Shown: in pieces, positions 17,970 through 27,182 of the stretch
Position numbering within the stretch: position 1 is the stretch's first letter
Layout of the letters: each line of letters opens with the position of its first letter
Source of the DNA: Flavobacterium sediminis
GTDB lineage: Bacteria > Bacteroidota > Bacteroidia > Flavobacteriales > Flavobacteriaceae
Direction: 5' to 3'
Length of the DNA: 64,000 nucleotides
Assembly: GCF_003148385.1 (NCBI RefSeq)
Contig: NZ_CP029463.1
Location: 2,418,001-2,482,000, forward strand
Program-made: the position numbers and the translations under genes
Notes under the pieces: generated by a model
Seen by the model: only the letters and a program-made list of their open reading frames with translations
The model's database searches: none
Told to the model about the DNA's origin: nothing

Positions 17970-20900
17970 ATGGAACAGGTACAACCTTATCAACCTAAAA
18001 ATAAAGTAAGAATTGTTACGGCAGCGTCTTTGTTTGACGGACATGATGCAGCCATTAACATTATGCGTAGAATTATTCAGTCTACCGGATGCGAAGTGAT
18101 TCACCTAGGACATGACAGAAGTGTGGAAGAAGTCGTGAATACTGCTATTCAGGAAGACGCGAATGCTATTGCAATGACTTCTTATCAAGGAGGACATACA
18201 GAATATTTAAAATATATGTTTGATTTGCTGAATGAAAAAGGAGCAAGTCATATTAAAATCTTTGCCGGTGGAGGCGGAGTGATCCTTCCTTCGGAAATCG
18301 AAGAATTACACGAATACGGAATAGAAAAGATCTATTCACCGGATGACGGTCGCGCCATGGGACTTCAGGGAATGATTAACGATTTGGTGCAACGAGCTGA
18401 TTTTCCGGTAGGAGATCATTTGAACGGAGAGGTTAATCATTTGACAGAAAAAAACAGCAGAGCTATTGCGCGAGTGATCTCAGCAGCAGAGAACTTTCCG
18501 GAAATTGCGAAAGACACTTTAGATAAAATCCATCAGGAAAATAAAGAAACTACAATTCCGGTGTTAGGAATTACCGGTACCGGCGGCGCAGGTAAATCGT
18601 CATTGGTAGACGAACTGGTTCGTCGTTTTTTAATCGATTTTCCGAAAAAAACAATTGGATTAATTTCAGTAGACCCTTCAAAACGTAAAACAGGAGGAGC
18701 TTTGTTAGGGGATAGAATTCGTATGAATGCGATCAATAATCCAAGAGTCTATATGCGTTCTTTGGCTACGCGCCAGTCGAATTTAGCACTATCCAAATAT
18801 GTGGCTGAAGCGATTCAGGTATTAAAAGCCGCTAAATACGATTTGATTATTCTGGAAACTTCAGGTATCGGTCAGAGTGATACGGAAATTTTAGATCATT
18901 CCGACGTTTCTTTATACGTCATGACTCCGGAATTCGGAGCAGCTACTCAATTGGAAAAAATTGATATGTTGGATTTTGCTGATTTAGTAGCCTTGAACAA
19001 GTTTGACAAGCGAGGTGCTTTAGATGCTATTCGTGATGTGAAAAAACAATACCAACGCAACCACAACCTTTGGGATAAAACACCGGACGATATGCCGGTT
19101 TTCGGAACGATTGCTTCGCAATTTAACGATCCGGGAATGAATTCGTTGTACAAGGCCATTATGGATAAAGTAGCGGAAAAAACAGGTGTTGATCTACAAT
19201 CTACTTTTGCGATTACCAAAGAAATGAGTGAAAAAGTATTTGTAATTCCGCCGCATAGAACCCGCTATTTATCAGAAATTGCAGAAAACAACAGAAGTTA
19301 TGATGAGCGTGCTTTGTCGCAAAAAGAAGTAGCGCAAAAATTATACGGAATTTTCAAAACGATTTGTAGTGTAGCTACCATTTCGAGCGAAAGTGAGAAA
19401 TCTCTTTTGGAGAAAACCGGATTGAATCAAGAAGGGATTCTCAGCGTAGCTAATAATGGTAATAAAGAATTTTTAGACTTATTGTTTAAAGAATTCGACC
19501 GTGTAAAAATGAATTTAGATCCATACAATTGGGAAATCATCACAACATGGGATGAAAAAGTAAACAAATATAAAAATCCGGTTTATAGCTTTAAAGTTAG
19601 AGATAAAGTTATCGAAATTAAAACGCATAGTGAGTCACTTTCGCATACGCAGGTTCCTAAAATCGCTTTGCCTAAATATCAGGCTTGGGGCGATGTATTG
19701 CATTGGTGTTTACAGGAAAATGTGCCGGGAGAATTTCCGTTTACTGCAGGTTTGTATCCGTTCAAGCGGGAAGGAGAAGATCCGACTCGTATGTTTGCCG
19801 GTGAAGGCGGACCTGAAAGAACCAATCGACGTTTTCATTATGTAAGTTTAGGAATGCCGGCTAAGCGTTTATCAACCGCTTTTGACTCGGTTACTTTGTA
19901 TGGGAATGATCCGGATTTACGTCCTGATATTTACGGGAAAATCGGTAATGCAGGAGTTTCGATCTGTTGTTTGGACGATGCTAAAAAATTATACTCAGGT
20001 TTTGATCTAAGTCATCCGGCAACTTCTGTTTCCATGACTATCAACGGTCCGGCACCTATGTTATTAGGCTTCTTTATGAATGCGGCTATTGATCAGAATT
20101 GTGAAAAATACATCAAAGAAAATGAATTAGAGCATTTGGTAGAAGAAAAACTGAAAGCGCTATATGATGATAAAGGGTTAAACCGACCTAAATACAATGG
20201 TGATTTACCGGAAGGTAATGATGGATTAGGATTACTGCTTTTAGGAGTAACAGGAGATCAGATTTTACCGACTGAGGTATATAATGAAATTAAGATAAAA
20301 ACATTATCACAAGTACGTGGAACGGTTCAGGCGGATATTTTAAAAGAAGATCAGGCACAGAATACATGTATTTTTTCTACAGAATTTGCTTTGCGCTTAA
20401 TGGGTGATGTTCAGGAATATTTTATCCGAAAAAATGTTCGTAATTTCTATTCGGTTTCTATCTCGGGATATCATATCGCAGAAGCAGGAGCAAATCCGAT
20501 CACTCAATTAGCATTTACATTAGCTAATGGATTTACTTACGTTGAGTATTATCTAAGCAGAGGAATGGATATCAATGCGTTCGGGCCGAATTTATCATTC
20601 TTCTTCTCTAATGGTATTGATCCGGAATATGCAGTGATCGGACGTGTAGCCAGAAGAATCTGGGCTAAAGCTTTAAAAAATAAATACGGAGCAAATGAAA
20701 GAGCACAGATGTTGAAGTATCATATTCAAACTTCAGGTCGTTCGTTACATGCACAAGAAATTGATTTCAATGATATTCGTACCACTTTACAAGCGTTATA
20801 TGCTATTTATGATAACTGTAATTCATTGCATACGAATGCGTATGATGAGGCTATTACAACGCCAACAGAAGAATCTGTGCGTAGAGCAATGGCGATCCAG

Positions 20901-21416
20901 TTGATCATCAATAAGGAATTAGGATTGGCTAAAAATGAAAACCCGATCCAAGGTTCGTTTATTATTGAAGAACTGACAGATTTAGTAGAAGAAGCTGTTT
21001 TAGCGGAATTTGACAGAATTACAGAACGCGGCGGTGTATTAGGAGCAATGGAAACGATGTATCAACGTTCGAAAATCCAGGAAGAATCCTTGTATTATGA
21101 AACCTTAAAACATACCGGAGAGTTCCCGATCATCGGAGTGAATACATTCTTAAGTTCAAAAGGTTCGCCAACTGTAATTCCTGCTGAAGTTATTCGTGCA
21201 ACAGAAGAAGAGAAACAATTCCAGATTGCCACGTTGAACAATTTACAAAAAGCTAAAGTAACTGAAGTAAAAGCTCAGATTGAAGACATTCAGAGTGCAG
21301 CGATTCAAAATGAGAATATTTTTGAAAAATTGATGGAAGCCACTAAAGTCTGTTCGTTAGGACAAATTACGACTGCTTTATTTGAGGTAGGCGGGCAGTA
21401 TAGACGCAATATGTAA
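17970..21416 (+). CDS. icmF: Fused isobutyryl-CoA mutase IcmF (B12 domain, G-protein, mutase)
   Basis: The 1148-residue protein has all three IcmF parts. A B12-binding domain occupies 1-150 ('[18 protein letters not shown]', with Asp23 and the cobalt-ligand His25). A MeaB-like GTPase chaperone domain has Walker A '[13 protein letters not shown]' near 200-212. The mutase domain runs from about 575 to the end ('[14 protein letters not shown]'-like block near 835). In '[13 protein letters not shown]', Gln797 replaces the Arg that binds the carboxylate in methylmalonyl-CoA mutase, favouring a non-acidic acyl-CoA such as isobutyryl-CoA. A lysine/leucine-rich stretch of roughly 55 residues (about 720-780) looks extra relative to Cupriavidus IcmF as I remember it. 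The next gene overlaps its stop by one base. Confidence 0.9.
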   Translation: MEQVQPYQPKNKVRIVTAASLFDGHDAAINIMRRIIQSTGCEVIHLGHDRSVEEVVNTAIQEDANAIAMTSYQGGHTEYLKYMFDLLNEKGASHIKIFAGGGGVILPSEIEELHEYGIEKIYSPDDGRAMGLQGMINDLVQRADFPVGDHLNGEVNHLTEKNSRAIARVISAAENFPEIAKDTLDKIHQENKETTIPVLGITGTGGAGKSSLVDELVRRFLIDFPKKTIGLISVDPSKRKTGGALLGDRIRMNAINNPRVYMRSLATRQSNLALSKYVAEAIQVLKAAKYDLIILETSGIGQSDTEILDHSDVSLYVMTPEFGAATQLEKIDMLDFADLVALNKFDKRGALDAIRDVKKQYQRNHNLWDKTPDDMPVFGTIASQFNDPGMNSLYKAIMDKVAEKTGVDLQSTFAITKEMSEKVFVIPPHRTRYLSEIAENNRSYDERALSQKEVAQKLYGIFKTICSVATISSESEKSLLEKTGLNQEGILSVANNGNKEFLDLLFKEFDRVKMNLDPYNWEIITTWDEKVNKYKNPVYSFKVRDKVIEIKTHSESLSHTQVPKIALPKYQAWGDVLHWCLQENVPGEFPFTAGLYPFKREGEDPTRMFAGEGGPERTNRRFHYVSLGMPAKRLSTAFDSVTLYGNDPDLRPDIYGKIGNAGVSICCLDDAKKLYSGFDLSHPATSVSMTINGPAPMLLGFFMNAAIDQNCEKYIKENELEHLVEEKLKALYDDKGLNRPKYNGDLPEGNDGLGLLLLGVTGDQILPTEVYNEIKIKTLSQVRGTVQADILKEDQAQNTCIFSTEFALRLMGDVQEYFIRKNVRNFYSVSISGYHIAEAGANPITQLAFTLANGFTYVEYYLSRGMDINAFGPNLSFFFSNGIDPEYAVIGRVARRIWAKALKNKYGANERAQMLKYHIQTSGRSLHAQEIDFNDIRTTLQALYAIYDNCNSLHTNAYDEAITTPTEESVRRAMAIQLIINKELGLAKNENPIQGSFIIEELTDLVEEAVLAEFDRITERGGVLGAMETMYQRSKIQEESLYYETLKHTGEFPIIGVNTFLSSKGSPTVIPAEVIRATEEEKQFQIATLNNLQKAKVTEVKAQIEDIQSAAIQNENIFEKLMEATKVCSLGQITTALFEVGGQYRRNM

Positions 21417-22045
21417 TGAGCACCCATAGCGGAAGCAATGAAAGAATAAAAGAGACACATCCTGAGTGGTATCGGGATGTGTCTCCTATGTATTATTTAA
21501 TATTGGGCAGTTTTCCACCTCATGCGAAACGTTGGGATTATCCTTTTTATTATCCCAATAAAATAAACCGTTTCTGGAAGATCCTGGCAGAAATAGCAAA
21601 AGTTAACCTTACTGTTCCTATTGTTTCAGAAAAAGAAGCTGTTGAAGAGCGATTTTCTATTATGCAGAAACTGAATGCAGGAGTTCAGAACTTAGGAAAA
21701 ACAATTCTTCGAAAAGGAACCAGTGCCTTAGATACAGCCATAGAAATAACTACATTTCAGGATATTCTGCTAATACTGAAAAAACATCCGGAATTGAAAA
21801 AAATAGTACTACCCGGATATTCATCTCAGAATAGTACAGCTAAAGCATTTTTAAAGTATATCAATCAAACAAAAGAGATTGAAATAATAGGTTTTATTCC
21901 TAAAACGCTAAACTCAGGTACCACTTTTAAGATCAGTGTATACGGGAGAATTATCGATTGTGTAGTCTTAAATTCGACTTCTACTGCCAGTCGTATCAGC
22001 TACGATGAAGTAAAAAAGCAATTTGAAAAAGAATTGGATTCGTAG
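21416..22045 (+). CDS. Uracil-DNA-glycosylase-superfamily protein
   Basis: A 209-residue cytosolic protein of the UDG superfamily. The N-terminal motif 'YLILGSFPPHAK' (residues about 27-38) takes the place of the catalytic motif A. It is followed by 'FYYPNKINRFWKIL', which resembles the N-x-F-W segment of MUG and hypoxanthine-type enzymes, and the C-terminal 'VVLNSTSTASRISYDEVKK' resembles motif B. These enzymes remove damaged bases from DNA. There is no Asp or Asn of the classical GQDPY type in motif A, so the exact family and activity are uncertain. The ATG overlaps the icmF stop (TAATG), meaning coupled translation with a metabolic gene, an odd pairing. Confidence 0.65.
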   Translation: MSTHSGSNERIKETHPEWYRDVSPMYYLILGSFPPHAKRWDYPFYYPNKINRFWKILAEIAKVNLTVPIVSEKEAVEERFSIMQKLNAGVQNLGKTILRKGTSALDTAIEITTFQDILLILKKHPELKKIVLPGYSSQNSTAKAFLKYINQTKEIEIIGFIPKTLNSGTTFKISVYGRIIDCVVLNSTSTASRISYDEVKKQFEKELDS

Positions 22046-22268
22046 TTCTCTTAAAATTTATGACGACATAATTTCAGCAAAAGAGGCTATACATAGTACT
22101 TAATAGTTATTATATTCTGTTATTCTTTGTTTTTTGTTAAAAATGATGGATGTAATTGATATTTTAAGAGCTGGCTATTAACCGAAAATTTTAACAAAAT
22201 GTACAGAAAATCTATACCCGAGTGATGTTAACTTGTGTATATCTTTACAAGATTAATTTAAAAGAATA

Positions 22269-22958
22269 ATGAAAAAATCGTTTTTATTTTTTACATCAGT
22301 TTTAGTTTTAACTGTTGTTACATTTTATTCTTGTGAAAATAATGTATCTGAAGAAGATAAGTATTCAGATCTTAGAACTGCTCTTAAGAGTATTGAAAAC
22401 TCATCTCTTTCTAATATGTTAAGAGAATCTTATTCAGAAATTGAAAACAAAGATAACAGCTATGATTATTTAGGATTAGAGTTATATAACTCATTAGATA
22501 AAATTTCAGAGAAACTTGTAGAAGTTAAAGAATCATCTGGAAGTAAAGAGACTTTTGACTTATTTGTAGAAAATGAAATGAGTAAATATTCGTATACGGA
22601 ATTTGATTTGAATGAAAAAGAAGAAATTATTTTAGAAAGCTATTTTAATAGTATTGTTGAAAATGATCGTCTTCAAAAGGCTTTAGAATATGAGCAATTT
22701 GTAATAGATAATTTTCAAGATCAAGAAGAAGTTAAGAATGTTTTAATTACTCTTTCTATCGTGAAGTATGAAGAGCAATTTATGAAAGTTAGAAATCCTG
22801 ATTGTCCGGGGTTCAATTGTTGGGAAATGTGTGTTAATATTTGTATGGGAAACAAATATAAAGACAAAAATATTGTTGATTGGGTTTATTGGATAGCAAC
22901 AAACCCTGCTGCAAATGTTATGTGGGATTACGCATCATGTAGTTGGGGGTGTTATTAA
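22269..22958 (+). CDS. Orphan lipoprotein with Cys-rich C-terminus
   Basis: I do not recognise this 229-residue protein. It has a lipoprotein signal (TVVTFYSCENN, Cys at about 22) and an acidic helical middle part rich in Glu, Ser and Asn. The C-terminal tail of about 50 residues has six cysteines (in CPGFNC, EMC, NIC, SC and GCY) and several Trp, ending in Tyr. The paired cysteines suggest disulfides or metal binding outside the cell membrane. The gene starts a very AT-rich two-gene patch; the next gene, 17 bp downstream, encodes a small membrane protein and is probably co-transcribed. A toxin-plus-immunity or peptide-export pair is possible but unproven. Confidence 0.7.
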   Translation: MKKSFLFFTSVLVLTVVTFYSCENNVSEEDKYSDLRTALKSIENSSLSNMLRESYSEIENKDNSYDYLGLELYNSLDKISEKLVEVKESSGSKETFDLFVENEMSKYSYTEFDLNEKEEIILESYFNSIVENDRLQKALEYEQFVIDNFQDQEEVKNVLITLSIVKYEEQFMKVRNPDCPGFNCWEMCVNICMGNKYKDKNIVDWVYWIATNPAANVMWDYASCSWGCY

Positions 22959-22975
22959 TTTAGACAAAGTAAATT

Positions 22976-23407
22976 ATGAAAACATTATTAAATAATAATA
23001 AATATTATATGAACTTAATAATATTTATTTTTTTACTGAGTGTTATTTCTTTTTTTTCAATTAATAACATTATAGCTTCTATATTCAAACACTTTTCTTT
23101 TTTTATTTTATTAGGTATATCATTTTATTTTTTTCCTTTTCAAATATTGAAGATAAAATATAAAGATAACAGGACAGTTGAGATTATATCTAAATTAATT
23201 TTTGCCTTTTCGGTTACTTTTATAGCTTTATATTCTATCATTAGTGTTGAACCTATAGAAATTTATGGAAAGATAATATCCATTGTGGCAGGCTTTTTTA
23301 CTTTCTTCTTAATTTTTTATAAAAAACAGGTTGAAAAGGATATGTTAATATCTCATCTTATATTAAACTTTGTTTTATTAGGCGTACTTAAAATGTTCTA
23401 TTTGTAA
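22976..23407 (+). CDS. Small orphan integral membrane protein
   Basis: The 143-residue protein has four or five hydrophobic segments, near residues 12-33, 37-53, 68-90, 94-118 and 122-142, joined by short polar loops. No family is recognisable. Its DNA is extremely AT-rich: rows 23041-23160 contain 19 G/C in 120 bases. This is much lower than the neighbouring conserved genes and suggests foreign origin or weak selection. It follows the Cys-rich lipoprotein gene closely, so the two may work together. A terminator follows the stop. Confidence 0.6.
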   Translation: MKTLLNNNKYYMNLIIFIFLLSVISFFSINNIIASIFKHFSFFILLGISFYFFPFQILKIKYKDNRTVEIISKLIFAFSVTFIALYSIISVEPIEIYGKIISIVAGFFTFFLIFYKKQVEKDMLISHLILNFVLLGVLKMFYL

Positions 23408-23434
23408 AATATACTTTGATTTATATAATAAAAG

Positions 23435-23458
23435 GCAACCTAAACAGGTTGCTTTTTT
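23435..23458 (+). terminator. Terminator after the AT-rich gene pair
   Basis: GCAACCT (23435-23441) pairs with AGGTTGC (23446-23452), followed by six T residues. It closes the 22269-23407 transcript and lies just before the truncated monooxygenase fragment. Confidence 0.8.
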
Positions 23459-23489
23459 AGTTTATCCCACTCTTATTTTTGATGTTTTT

Positions 23490-23684
23490 TCAGGCGATAT
23501 GTCCTATTAAAACAGAAGTAGCCGAACTAGCCACACTTTTCATATTGTGGTGCTCTGCAAACCAATATCGGGTATAACCTGATGTATCGGCTAGTTGTGC
23601 CGTTTCAACAGATTTTTGAAAGGTTTCAGTGATGGAGCTGCCTTCACAAACGTGAGCCAGATCTAAAAAGGAATAAGGTATCAT
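23490..23684 (-). pseudogene. Truncated luciferase-like (LLM) flavin monooxygenase, N-terminal fragment
   Basis: The 64-residue frame starts like LLM-class flavin-dependent oxidoreductases: 'MIPYSFLDLAHVCEGSS' and 'GYTRYWFAEHHNMKSVASSA', ending in 'TSVLIGHIA' and then TGA. Complete family members have about 330-350 residues and continue with a glycine-rich loop that is absent here. No further family sequence appears in any frame to the left, where the terminator and AT-rich genes begin. So this is the 5' remnant of a gene cut at about 23490, perhaps when the AT-rich pair arrived. It is unlikely to be functional. Confidence 0.75.
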
Positions 23685-24068
23685 GAGGCTTAGTTGTATC
23701 TTTTCATAAAGTAAACTTATAAAAAAGCCTGTAAAAATCCTTTTTTGTTATCACTCTTTTAACATTCCGATTAAAGGGAATAATGGGGAATAGCCTTAAA
23801 AAAATAACATTGACATATTTTTTTGTAATTTATTACAGGTATTATGGATTTAAAAATGTAATAATAATCATAATATTTTGATGAATATGTTTTTTTTACT
23901 AAATTGTTGCTTTAAAAATAAAAGCAAGCGCTAAGGAGTAGGCTGCTTTTATAAGAGGAAATTAGACCCAAATCATACCGTGTTTGTTTTCGGATTGAGT
24001 TGTAATACAAGTATGTTTTTGTATAGAGAGAACAAAAAGAGATAAGAAAACAATTTAAGAGACTTAAA
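23685..24068. other. 384-bp non-coding region before the PAS-GAF kinase
   Basis: No convincing gene is visible. The region is AT-rich, with short palindromes (GTAATTTATTAC at 23825-23836; TTGCTTT / AAAGCAA around 23905-23927). It probably carries the promoter and leader of the kinase at 24069 and the old promoter of the monooxygenase remnant. Exact elements cannot be assigned. Confidence 0.4.
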
Positions 24069-25996
24069 ATGCCATTGAATCTGATAAAAAAGAAGTTCGA
24101 ATTATACGATCTTGCTCCTTTTTATATTTGTGTAACAAATAGTATAGGAGAGATTTTATATTCCAATAAAAAAGAAGTTGGGATCAATTCACAGGAAGGG
24201 GCTCTCAATGTATATAATTGTATTCAGTCACTTTTTCGGGAATCTTACCCGTTAATCAACAAGAAACTCAGAACAATCTTAAATTCTCAAAACACTATTT
24301 CTGAAGCTGTAGGGCTTTTGGAGAAGGATACTTTATTAAAAAATATTTTCAGTGTTAAACAAGTTGATGAAGAATTAATCGTATTCTTTTTTAAAACTCA
24401 AGAAGAGGAAAGTCAGAACAACTTGTCGGTGTTTTTAGATTCTTTAGTAAATGAAACAGTAGAGGGCGTTATTTGTTATACAATTACAGGTGAGATAGTC
24501 GTTTGGAATTTAGAAGCTGAAAAATTGTTCGGAATAAAGGGAAGTGAACTCATCGGGAAAAAAATAACTGAAGTTACGTTAGATATTCCTGTTTTAAGCG
24601 AAGACAACGCTTTGTCGGAAATTATAAAACTGAAACAAAGCGAAGCTGCAATTATCGAAAAAGAAATTAAGATAGGTGAGCGATATGTTAAGATCTCAGC
24701 CAAATTAATTCATGACAAAACTAATGAGGTCATCGGTGTCAGTAAGTGTTTTTCAGATGTGACACGGTATGTGACAGATAGCCAACTTTTACAAAAGCAT
24801 GTCGAAAATTTACAGTATTTGAATGATATTTGGGAAAGTTTGTCTCAAAATCTTGATGTTCAGAATATTTTACAAATAGTAACGGATGTCACAACTAAAT
24901 TTAGCGGAGCAGCTTACGGAGCTTTTTTTTATAACTCGCTAACTGAAGATGGTGAGGCAATGAAACTGTTTACTTTGTCTGGGCTAGGAGAGAAGATTTT
25001 ATGAAGTTAGGAATGCCTAGAAATACCGATATTTTCAAAAAAACATTTAATAGTAAAGAAGGGTTTATTGCAAACGATGTTACAAAACACTATGATTTCG
25101 GAAAGAATTCACCTCATAATGGTTTGCCGAAAGGTCATCTGCCGGTAAGAAGCTATATGTCAATTCCCGTAGTCTCTATGACGGGAGAGAATATGGGAAG
25201 TTTATTATTCGGACATCCCGAACCAGGAAAATTTTCACAAGAACATATTAAAATGATGCAAAGTATAGCCAGTCAGGCAGCAGTTGCATTAGAGAACTCC
25301 AAATTATTAGAGAATGTAAGGACGTTGTCAGATAAAAAAGACCTGTTCATTACAGTTGTCGGACATGAACTTCGAAGTCCACTGACGACTATTAAAGGTT
25401 TTATACAAGTATTAAGCGAAGTCAATCAGGACAATGATCTATGTATATATATTGAAAAAGTACTGGAACAGGTAGAAGCCCTTAACCTTTTAGTGAGCGA
25501 TCTTTTAGATATAGGACAAATTGAAGCCGGTAAGATATCCTTAGAGAAAAGCGAATTCTGCTTATCAGATTTAGTAAAAAACACGATAGAAACAGTATTA
25601 TATGCTCAGAATACGCATGAAATCCTATTTGATAATAAGGGACCAATGATGGTCACAGCCGATAAAAGAAGAATTCAGCAAGTATTATATAATTTAATCT
25701 ACAATGCCGTTAAGTACTCACCGGATGCAGATAAGGTGCTCGTTCAGATAAAAAGTGAAAAAGACGAAGTAATAGTCAAAATAATTGATTACGGAATAGG
25801 TATTTCGGAAAAACACATACACAATATCTTTGATAGATTTTACAGAGTTCCGTCAAAGAAAAATATTAGTGGTATAGGAATAGGTCTGTTTTTATGCAGT
25901 AAGATCATCAAAAAGCATGGAGGAACACTTTCTGTGAATAGTGTTTTAGATGAAGGTTCAGAATTTATATTTAAAATTCCCCAAAAAAACGTTTAG
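24069..25996 (+). pseudogene. PAS-GAF sensor histidine kinase, frameshifted inside the GAF domain
   Basis: Two frames that overlap by four bases (ATGA at 25001-25004) make up one kinase. The first gives a variable N-terminus, a PAS domain (about 125-235, 'GVICYTITGEIVVWNLEAE') and the start of a GAF domain ('AAYGAFFYNSL'). The second gives the rest of the GAF ('GHLPVRSYMSIPVVS', 'FGHPEPGKF'), the HisKA box 'VVGHELRSPLTTIKGF' and the ATPase motifs ('IDYGIGISEKHI', 'GIGIGLFLCSKII'). One added base near the T-run 24997-25000 restores a 642-residue protein. Splitting inside a compact domain argues against two true genes. The response regulator starts two bases after the stop. Confidence 0.8.
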
Positions 25997-25998
25997 GT

Positions 25999-26355
25999 AT
26001 GAAAATTTTTATTCTTGAAGATAATTTGGCAATTTCTCAATTAGTACTGTTGCTACTTAAACGCAAAGGTTATGATGCTCATGCATTTCATGATATAAAC
26101 TCCTTGTTAAAAGCTTTAGACAGAACAACTCCTGATTTTTTTGTTCTGGACATGATGTTGCCGGATGGCAACGGAGCAGATCTGGCCAAAGAATTTAAAA
26201 GTCTCGAAGGTTTAAAGAATATTCCTATATTAATGATGTCTGCGAGTGTAGACAATATCGTTGAAAGCGGAGAGCTTCATAAAGTGGATTATATCTCGAA
26301 ACCTTTTGATATCAACGATTTTGTAAACCGAATGGAGAAACTGTTCGAATGTTGA
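25999..26355 (+). CDS. Single-domain CheY-like response regulator
   Basis: A 118-residue receiver domain without output domain: acidic pocket 'ILEDN' near residue 5, phosphoacceptor Asp in 'FVLDMMLPDGNG' (about 53), conserved Ser in 'ILMMSAS' and Lys in 'DYISKPFD'. It starts two bases after the PAS-GAF kinase and should be its phosphorylation partner. Without an effector domain it presumably acts by protein contact or as a phosphate relay. Confidence 0.9.
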   Translation: MKIFILEDNLAISQLVLLLLKRKGYDAHAFHDINSLLKALDRTTPDFFVLDMMLPDGNGADLAKEFKSLEGLKNIPILMMSASVDNIVESGELHKVDYISKPFDINDFVNRMEKLFEC

Positions 26356-26522
26356 TTCGGTTTTATCAGAAATAAAATAGTCCTGTTTAACATTTTTGTT
26401 TTTTCTAGTATTGACCTTTTGAGTAAATTTGGGATGCTGTTTTTAATACAAGTGAGCGATTTTTATTTTTTGGCACGACTATTGAAAACAACACATATAG
26501 AACCACAAAAAACAAAAAGGTT

Positions 26523-27056
26523 ATGAAAAAAGTTATACTATTATTCGCATTAGCCGGAATGGCAATTTTACAGAGTTGTACAAAAGAAGAATATTATGTT
26601 CAGGACGATGGTTATGATAGTGATACTATCAGTGAAGTTTGGGAATATACCAATGTGGATTTTACTTCCACAAATAATTATACTGTAATTTTAGGTTTCC
26701 CCCAAGCAACATATACTTCCGATATGGTTTTGGTTTATCGTTTAGCAGCTTATGACGGAGGTGGAGTCGGAGATATCTGGAAACCGCTTCCTGAAACATA
26801 TTTTTTTCCTGATGGAACTTTAGATTTTGGTTATTCAAATGATTTTAGCCAATATGATACGCAAATCGTATTATCCGGTTATGATTTACCAACATTAAAT
26901 GATTCTTATAAGTATGACCAAATCTTTAGAGTGGTTGTTATTCCCGGATATTTTGGGAATAAGATGACTGCATCTGTAGATTTTTCAGATTACAATGCCG
27001 TCATAGAATATTATCATATAGATGACAGTAATGTCACAAAGATTCCCTTGAAATAA
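26523..27056 (+). CDS. Orphan lipoprotein
   Basis: This 177-residue protein has a lipoprotein signal (LAGMAILQSCTKEEY, Cys at 19) and then a beta-rich, aromatic-rich domain ('ISEVWEYTNVDFT', 'YTVILGFPQATYTSDMVLVY', 'GDIWKPLPETYFFPDGTLDF', 'IFRVVVIPGYFGNKM'). It resembles the many small Bacteroidota surface lipoproteins of about this size, but I cannot name a family. It has its own leader and is followed by a strong terminator, so it is probably monocistronic. Confidence 0.75.
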   Translation: MKKVILLFALAGMAILQSCTKEEYYVQDDGYDSDTISEVWEYTNVDFTSTNNYTVILGFPQATYTSDMVLVYRLAAYDGGGVGDIWKPLPETYFFPDGTLDFGYSNDFSQYDTQIVLSGYDLPTLNDSYKYDQIFRVVVIPGYFGNKMTASVDFSDYNAVIEYYHIDDSNVTKIPLK

Positions 27057-27067
27057 AAATAATATGA

Positions 27068-27091
27068 GCCTTGATTTTTCAAGGCTTTTTT
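27068..27091 (+). terminator. Terminator after the orphan lipoprotein gene
   Basis: GCCTTGA (27068-27074) pairs with TCAAGGC (27079-27085), followed by six T residues. Confidence 0.8.
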
Positions 27092-27160
27092 ATTGCCCTT
27101 TTCAAAATCCAATATGGCAGTTTCATTTCGTTTTTAGTATCTCATTGCAGAACAATACAC

Positions 27161-27168
27161 TATCTTTG
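27161..27168 (+). promoter_or_regulatory. Candidate -7 element for the LytS-type kinase
   Basis: TATCTTTG matches TAnnTTTG and lies 15 bp before the ATG at 27183, which would give a very short leader. A TTG is at 27145-27147, closer than the usual -33 spacing. Confidence 0.35.
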
Positions 27169-27182
27169 ATTTAAAGTTGAAA

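Noticed and set aside
22945..22949. GGGGG run near the end of the Cys-rich lipoprotein gene as a possible sixth frameshift
   Set aside because: The protein ends normally two codons later with no second frame carrying on, so no repair is called for.
25001..25004. ATGA overlap read as two true coupled genes for the sensor kinase
   Set aside because: The break divides a GAF domain and the second part would lack any input domain start, so one frameshifted gene is more likely.
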